From Cytophagales bacterium (GTDB taxonomy: Bacteria > Bacteroidota > Bacteroidia > Cytophagales > Cyclobacteriaceae): 9,509 nt of DNA. Shown piece after piece: positions 6,898-9,509 of this stretch; within the stretch, counting starts at the first letter, position 1; each line of letters begins with the position of its first letter. The DNA is taken from NCBI GenBank assembly GCA_003500135.1, contig DNTA01000304.1:1-9509 (forward strand), written 5' to 3'. The notes beneath the pieces were generated by a model. The model was not told the DNA's origin. It searched no databases and saw only the letters and a program-made list of their open reading frames with translations. The position numbers were made by a program, and so were the translations under genes.

Positions 6898-7590
6898 TGC
6901 TTCAGGTTCCGGAAAGCGCCTTTTTTTGGTGGAAAATGACCAAAGCCTCGGCTTTTTATTGTATGACAACCTAAAGTCTGCCGGCTATCTGGTGGATTTG
7001 TTTGATGATGGTTTGAAAGCATACACAGCGTTTCGGGACCGGCAGTATGATATCGGGGGTGTTGGATATCATGCTACCCGGACGGAGTAGTATTGAGCCG
7101 GCCCGAAAAATAGGGAAAAGCGATTCCGAAATCCCACGCATTTTCCTATCGGCCAAAGATCAGGTGCACCACCGTATTGAAGGGCTTGAAGCCGGGGCCA
7201 ATGACTACATCACCAAGCCTTTCAGCATCCGTGAGGTGTTACTGCGTTTGGAGGTGCATTTAAGGAGCCAGCCTAAAAAATTGGCGGAAGATGATTTCGC
7301 ACGCAATAGGTCGTTTTATCTTGAAAAGGACCGCCCCACAATTGGTTTCATCAGGCAATATACAATCGTTCAGCCCGAAAGAATATGCCATTTTGGTTTT
7401 GCTGGCTTCTGAAAAAAACAAATTGGTGAAAAAACAGGCCCTTAAGGCAAAAGTTTGGAAGGGCAGCAGTTTTTTTATTGGCCGTAGTTTAGATGTATAC
7501 ATCAGTAAGCTTAGGAAACACCTCTCTGCGGATGAAAATATCAGCCTGATCAACTATCACGGACAAGGGTATATGTTAAAAGACGAATAG
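6890..7590 (+). pseudogene. Broken OmpR-family response regulator
   Basis: The receiver domain begins K-R-L-F-L-V-E-N-D-Q-S-L-G, with acidic-pocket Glu and Asp. The G run at 7055-7059 holds one base too many: without it the text reads Y-D-I-G-V-L-D-I-M-L-P-G, restoring the phosphoacceptor Asp. The shifted frame carries I-F-L-S-A-K-D, G-L-E-A-G-A-N-D-Y-I-T-K-P-F-S with the conserved Lys. A second +1 shift between about 7275 and 7305 leads to the winged-helix DNA-binding domain: S-F-S-P-K-E-Y-A-I-L, G-R-S-L-D-V-Y-I-S-K-L-R-K-H-L, and an I-N-Y-H-G-Q-G-Y wing, ending at TAG 7590. All parts of a regulator of about 230 residues are present, so only the two shifts break it. Its partner was the overlapping kinase at 5824-6897. 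Target genes are unknown. Confidence 0.88.
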
Positions 7591-7664
7591 GCCCAATTTG
7601 AACGGTTATTTTGTGCCTCAAACACAATTACGTCGAAAAGCTCATGAATTTATGCAGGAATGGC

Positions 7665-7672
7665 TAAATTTG
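7665..7672 (+). promoter_or_regulatory. Candidate -7 promoter element for the acyltransferase gene
   Basis: TAAATTTG matches the Bacteroidota TAnnTTTG element exactly and lies 56 bases before the ATG at 7729. A TTG at the usual upstream distance is not present, so support is partial. The rest of 7591-7728 shows no other signal. Confidence 0.4.
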
Positions 7673-7728
7673 TGGCCGTTTAGCAGAAAGGGCATGGGAA
7701 TATGACTGTGCTCTTTTAAATATAATTT

Positions 7729-8607
7729 ATGATAGCTTTTTTAAAATTATTGGCCCGGGCCCCGGAATGGTTTTTATACGGCATTGCCGATTTTTTATTC
7801 TTCGTATCCTATCGCGTTATACGCTACCGTAAGGAGGTGGTTGTGGACAATTTAAGTAAATCTTTCCCGGAAAAACCGGAGGAAGAGATCAAAAAGCTCA
7901 CCAAAGCGTTTTACCACAATTTCGCTGATCTAATCATTGAAAACCTGATTTCCATTCACATGACAAAAGAGCGGATATTGAGAAAAGTAGTTTTTGATGA
8001 ATCTGCTGAAGAAGTAAATGAACTGCTGAAAAGTGGTAAACCTGTGACCTTGATGGCCTCACATCAGGCTAATTGGGAATGGCTTCTTTTGAGGACATCA
8101 GCTTATTTTGACTTTCCTGTCGATGTGATTTATCAGCCGCTTGACAACAAAAAGTTTGACAAACTTATATTCGATATCCGGTCAAAATTCGGTGGTTATC
8201 CCGTTGCAAAAGGCAATGTGATGCGCGATCTTGTTGCCCGAAAGGATATTCCACGCCTTTTTGTAATAGCAGGCGATCAAACGCCGCACATTAGTGAGAG
8301 AAAGCATTGGACAACTTTTTTTGGTCGGCCCACAGCCTGGTTTACCGGTGCACAATTCATTTCAGAAATCACCCAGTATCCGGTTTATCTCATTACGATG
8401 AAACGGATAAAAAGAAGTTTGTATCATGGCGCTTTTGTAAAGGTCGCCGAACCACCTTACAAGAAAAATGACCCCGATAATCCGTTGGTTGAGGCATATG
8501 CCAGGGCTGTGGAAAATACGCTAAGGGAAACCTCTTCCGACTGGCTCTGGTCGCATAAGCGGTGGAAATACACTCCTGAACAGGCCGAAGCATATGGTAA
8601 AAATTAA
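7729..8607 (+). CDS. Lysophospholipid/lipid A acyltransferase, LpxL/HtrB family
   Basis: The 292-residue product fits the LpxL/LpxM/HtrB family, which transfers fatty acyl chains from acyl carrier protein to the lipid A precursor at the inner face of the inner membrane. A hydrophobic N-terminal segment (about 13-31, FLYGIADFLFFVSYRVI) should anchor it. The catalytic H-x4-E motif is at His112-Glu117 (S-H-Q-A-N-W-E-W). Further family marks are N-L-x-K-S-F-P at 41-47, the substrate-site block G-D-Q-T-P-H at 182-187 with F-F-G-R-P-T-A-W-F-T-G-A at 197-208, and the C-terminal W-L-W-S-H-K-R-W-K at 272-280. The length is normal and the frame intact, in contrast to the pseudogenes just upstream. ATG 7729 follows an AT-rich leader and gives the full N-terminal anchor. 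Which lipid it acylates (lipid A or another lipid) cannot be told from sequence. It appears to be transcribed alone. Confidence 0.92.
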   Translation: MIAFLKLLARAPEWFLYGIADFLFFVSYRVIRYRKEVVVDNLSKSFPEKPEEEIKKLTKAFYHNFADLIIENLISIHMTKERILRKVVFDESAEEVNELLKSGKPVTLMASHQANWEWLLLRTSAYFDFPVDVIYQPLDNKKFDKLIFDIRSKFGGYPVAKGNVMRDLVARKDIPRLFVIAGDQTPHISERKHWTTFFGRPTAWFTGAQFISEITQYPVYLITMKRIKRSLYHGAFVKVAEPPYKKNDPDNPLVEAYARAVENTLRETSSDWLWSHKRWKYTPEQAEAYGKN

Positions 8608-8626
8608 CTTCACTTTTAAATGGTGA

Positions 8627-9103
8627 TCAGGCAGCTCTAACTTTCTTAAACAGGTATTGAGAAAGTCTTTTACGGTTCCGGTCAGATTGTCTGATGTCGA
8701 AATTTCCCGGACAAAGCGCTTCCACTCTTTTGTGCCCTCCCTGGGGTTGCGTAACAATATGCATACATGGCGAGGCGCCCGCTAATTGCAATCTGATATA
8801 TTTCCTTAACCCACCAAAAGATCGATCTCCAAAGAAAGTCTCCAGCTTCCTCAGGTTTTCATCCAACCTGGGCAGAGAGCTTGTCATACTTATTACATTT
8901 ACCTTGCTTACCTTTAAATTGATATGATGATCCAACCTGAAAAAGGCATGAGCATTTATCTGTAGATCATGTAACCGGATGTCGTTATCTTCGATATAGC
9001 GCTGCAATATTTGGTACAGCCCATCAGAATTATCGGTAAGCAGTTTGATTTGAAAATGAAATCCAGCAGGTAACGAAACCGGTAGGGCTACATTGGCCGA
9101 CAT
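8627..9103 (-). CDS. Unrecognised 158-residue protein, possible ACT/ferredoxin-like N-terminal half
   Basis: I do not recognise this gene. The codons look normal and the frame is longer than any rival frame here, so I accept it as probably coding. Residues about 14-90 follow a strand-helix-strand-strand-helix order (G-F-H-F-Q-I-K-L-L-T; D-G-L-Y-Q-I-L-Q-R-Y-I-E; I-R-L-H-D-L-Q-I-N; L-K-V-S-K-V-N-V-I-S-M; L-D-E-N-L-R-K-L-E-T-F), as in ACT-like regulatory domains or the C-terminal domain of MgtC-type proteins; the fold is an inference. The C-terminal third is basic and ends K-R-L-S-Q-Y-L-F-K-K-V-R-A-A. There is no signal peptide or membrane helix. The frame stays open for 21 codons upstream of ATG 9103 without another ATG. 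It converges on the acyltransferase gene, with 19 bases between their ends, and lies 38 bases downstream of a broken frame on the same strand. It could itself be the tail of a decayed longer gene. Confidence 0.45.
   Translation of the reverse strand: MSANVALPVSLPAGFHFQIKLLTDNSDGLYQILQRYIEDNDIRLHDLQINAHAFFRLDHHINLKVSKVNVISMTSSLPRLDENLRKLETFFGDRSFGGLRKYIRLQLAGASPCMHIVTQPQGGHKRVEALCPGNFDIRQSDRNRKRLSQYLFKKVRAA
8640..8671 (+). terminator. Weak candidate terminator after the acyltransferase gene
   Basis: ACTTTCT (8640-8646) and AGAAAGT (8660-8666) can form a 7-bp AT-rich stem with a 13-base loop, followed by CTTTT. It lies 33 bases past the acyltransferase stop but inside the 3' end of the opposing reading frame, and the stem is weak. 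Confidence 0.25.
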
Positions 9104-9141
9104 CTGATCAAAATAAAAATTTCCATTTCCTTTTCTTATGC

Positions 9142-9432
9142 TTAAAATCGTGGATCGTGCTTGAGATTAATTTTCTGAATACCCATTTCTAAGCAGGCGC
9201 CCAGATCACGGTGCTCTTTGATTTAGAGCGCTCTTTTTCTCCAAAGGTGACGAAGTTTAAAACCGACTGGAGTAATGGATACCTTGTGAACGATTTGATA
9301 TCCGGAGCGATAAACGGCGGTTTCACGTCCGTTTCTTAGCTCAAAATCCAGACGGTTTCCAAAACCGTAAATGGGTGGTAATTGATTTCGCAATACTTCT
9401 TTTTCCATGGCTTTTACATTATGGTTTATCAA
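9142..9432 (-). pseudogene. Unrecognised 97-codon frame interrupted by one stop codon
   Basis: From ATG 9432 (or ATG 9408, giving M-E-K-E-V-L-R-N-Q) the complement encodes 69 residues up to TAA at 9223-9225. The same frame continues beyond this stop for 27 more sense codons (I-K-E-H-R-D-L-G-A-C-L-E-M-G-I-Q-K-I-N-L) to TAA at 9142-9144, with the same kind of balanced composition. The simplest reading is one small gene with a nonsense mutation; alternatively the real product is the 69-residue basic protein and the rest is untranslated. Notable segments are P-P-I-Y-G-F-G-N-R-L-D-F-E-L-R-N-G and V-Y-R-S-G-Y-Q-I-V-H-K-V-S-I. I know no family with this pattern. It is followed 38 bases later by the 158-residue gene on the same strand. 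Confidence 0.4.
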
Positions 9433-9448
9433 AAAGCCATTAACCCGA

Positions 9449-9500
9449 ATTTTGCAATTGAAAATTTTCGGGTTTTAAACTAAATTTTCTATTGCAAAAT
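9449..9500. repeat. 17-bp inverted repeat near the right edge
   Basis: ATTTTGCAATTGAAAAT (9449-9465) and the complement of 9484-9500 (ATTTTGCAATAGAAAAT) agree at 16 of 17 positions, separated by 18 bases. A second, nested pair overlaps it: AACCCGAA (9442-9449) and TTCGGGTT (9467-9474). The region lies just upstream of the minus-strand frame starting at 9432. It could be a pair of operator half-sites, a hairpin in a leader or terminator, or an element end cut by the window edge. Confidence 0.5.
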
Positions 9501-9509
9501 GACGAAAAC

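Noticed and set aside
8694..8927. A 77-residue plus-strand frame
   Set aside because: It is antisense to the longer frame at 8627-9103, and its content (many Pro, Cys and Ser runs) looks like a shadow.
8627..9103. Naming the 158-residue protein an MgtC/SapB C-terminal fragment
   Set aside because: Only the predicted strand-helix order resembles that domain; no diagnostic motif or membrane part is present.
1..9509. CRISPR array, tRNA, rRNA, phage or defence cluster
   Set aside because: No spaced direct repeats, no cloverleaf-like sequence, and no gene of those kinds was seen on either strand.

Overview
The window looks like chromosomal DNA from a member of the Bacteroidota, probably Cytophagia-like. 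The evidence is the AT-leaning composition, starts preceded by AT-rich leaders without Shine-Dalgarno sequences, promoter matches to the TTG / TAnnTTTG type, a DUF4493 lipoprotein, a propeller-type sensor, and a long isocitrate dehydrogenase with a C-terminal extension. I cannot name the genus.

Left part (1-3800), intact genes. The N-terminal 100 codons of an inward-rectifier (KirBac-like) potassium channel run off the left edge on the minus strand. A small secreted protein of unknown function (430-828, +) follows. It converges, across a probably bidirectional hairpin terminator, on a minus-strand lipoprotein that joins a DUF4493 region to a lamin-tail domain (895-2151). Next comes a monocistronic isocitrate dehydrogenase (2356-3798, -) with a strong terminator. 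Its cofactor-site residues look NAD-type rather than NADP-type.

Middle part (about 4145-7590), a decayed sensory locus. A propeller sensor gene has lost its start, carries a frameshift and a nonsense codon, and breaks off at about 5330. There a fragment of a DDE transposase begins (about 5334-5820), itself internally deleted and lacking its 3' part. It runs in frame into a membrane histidine kinase (5824-6897) that has an amber codon after the H-box and an in-frame loss of the N and G1 boxes of its ATPase domain. The overlapping OmpR-type response regulator (6890-7590) carries two +1 frameshifts. I read this stretch as one dead two-component locus damaged by an insertion sequence and later deletions, not as a set of small genes.

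Right part (7591-9509). An intact LpxL/HtrB-type acyltransferase (7729-8607, +) is followed by a convergent, unrecognised 158-residue gene (8627-9103, -), an unrecognised 97-codon reading frame broken by one stop (9142-9432, -), and a 17-bp inverted repeat at the right edge.

I found no CRISPR array, tRNA, rRNA, defence island or clearly new system. The points most worth a second look are the history of the sensor pseudogenes, the isocitrate dehydrogenase cofactor residues, the DUF4493-LTD lipoprotein, and the unrecognised right-hand genes.
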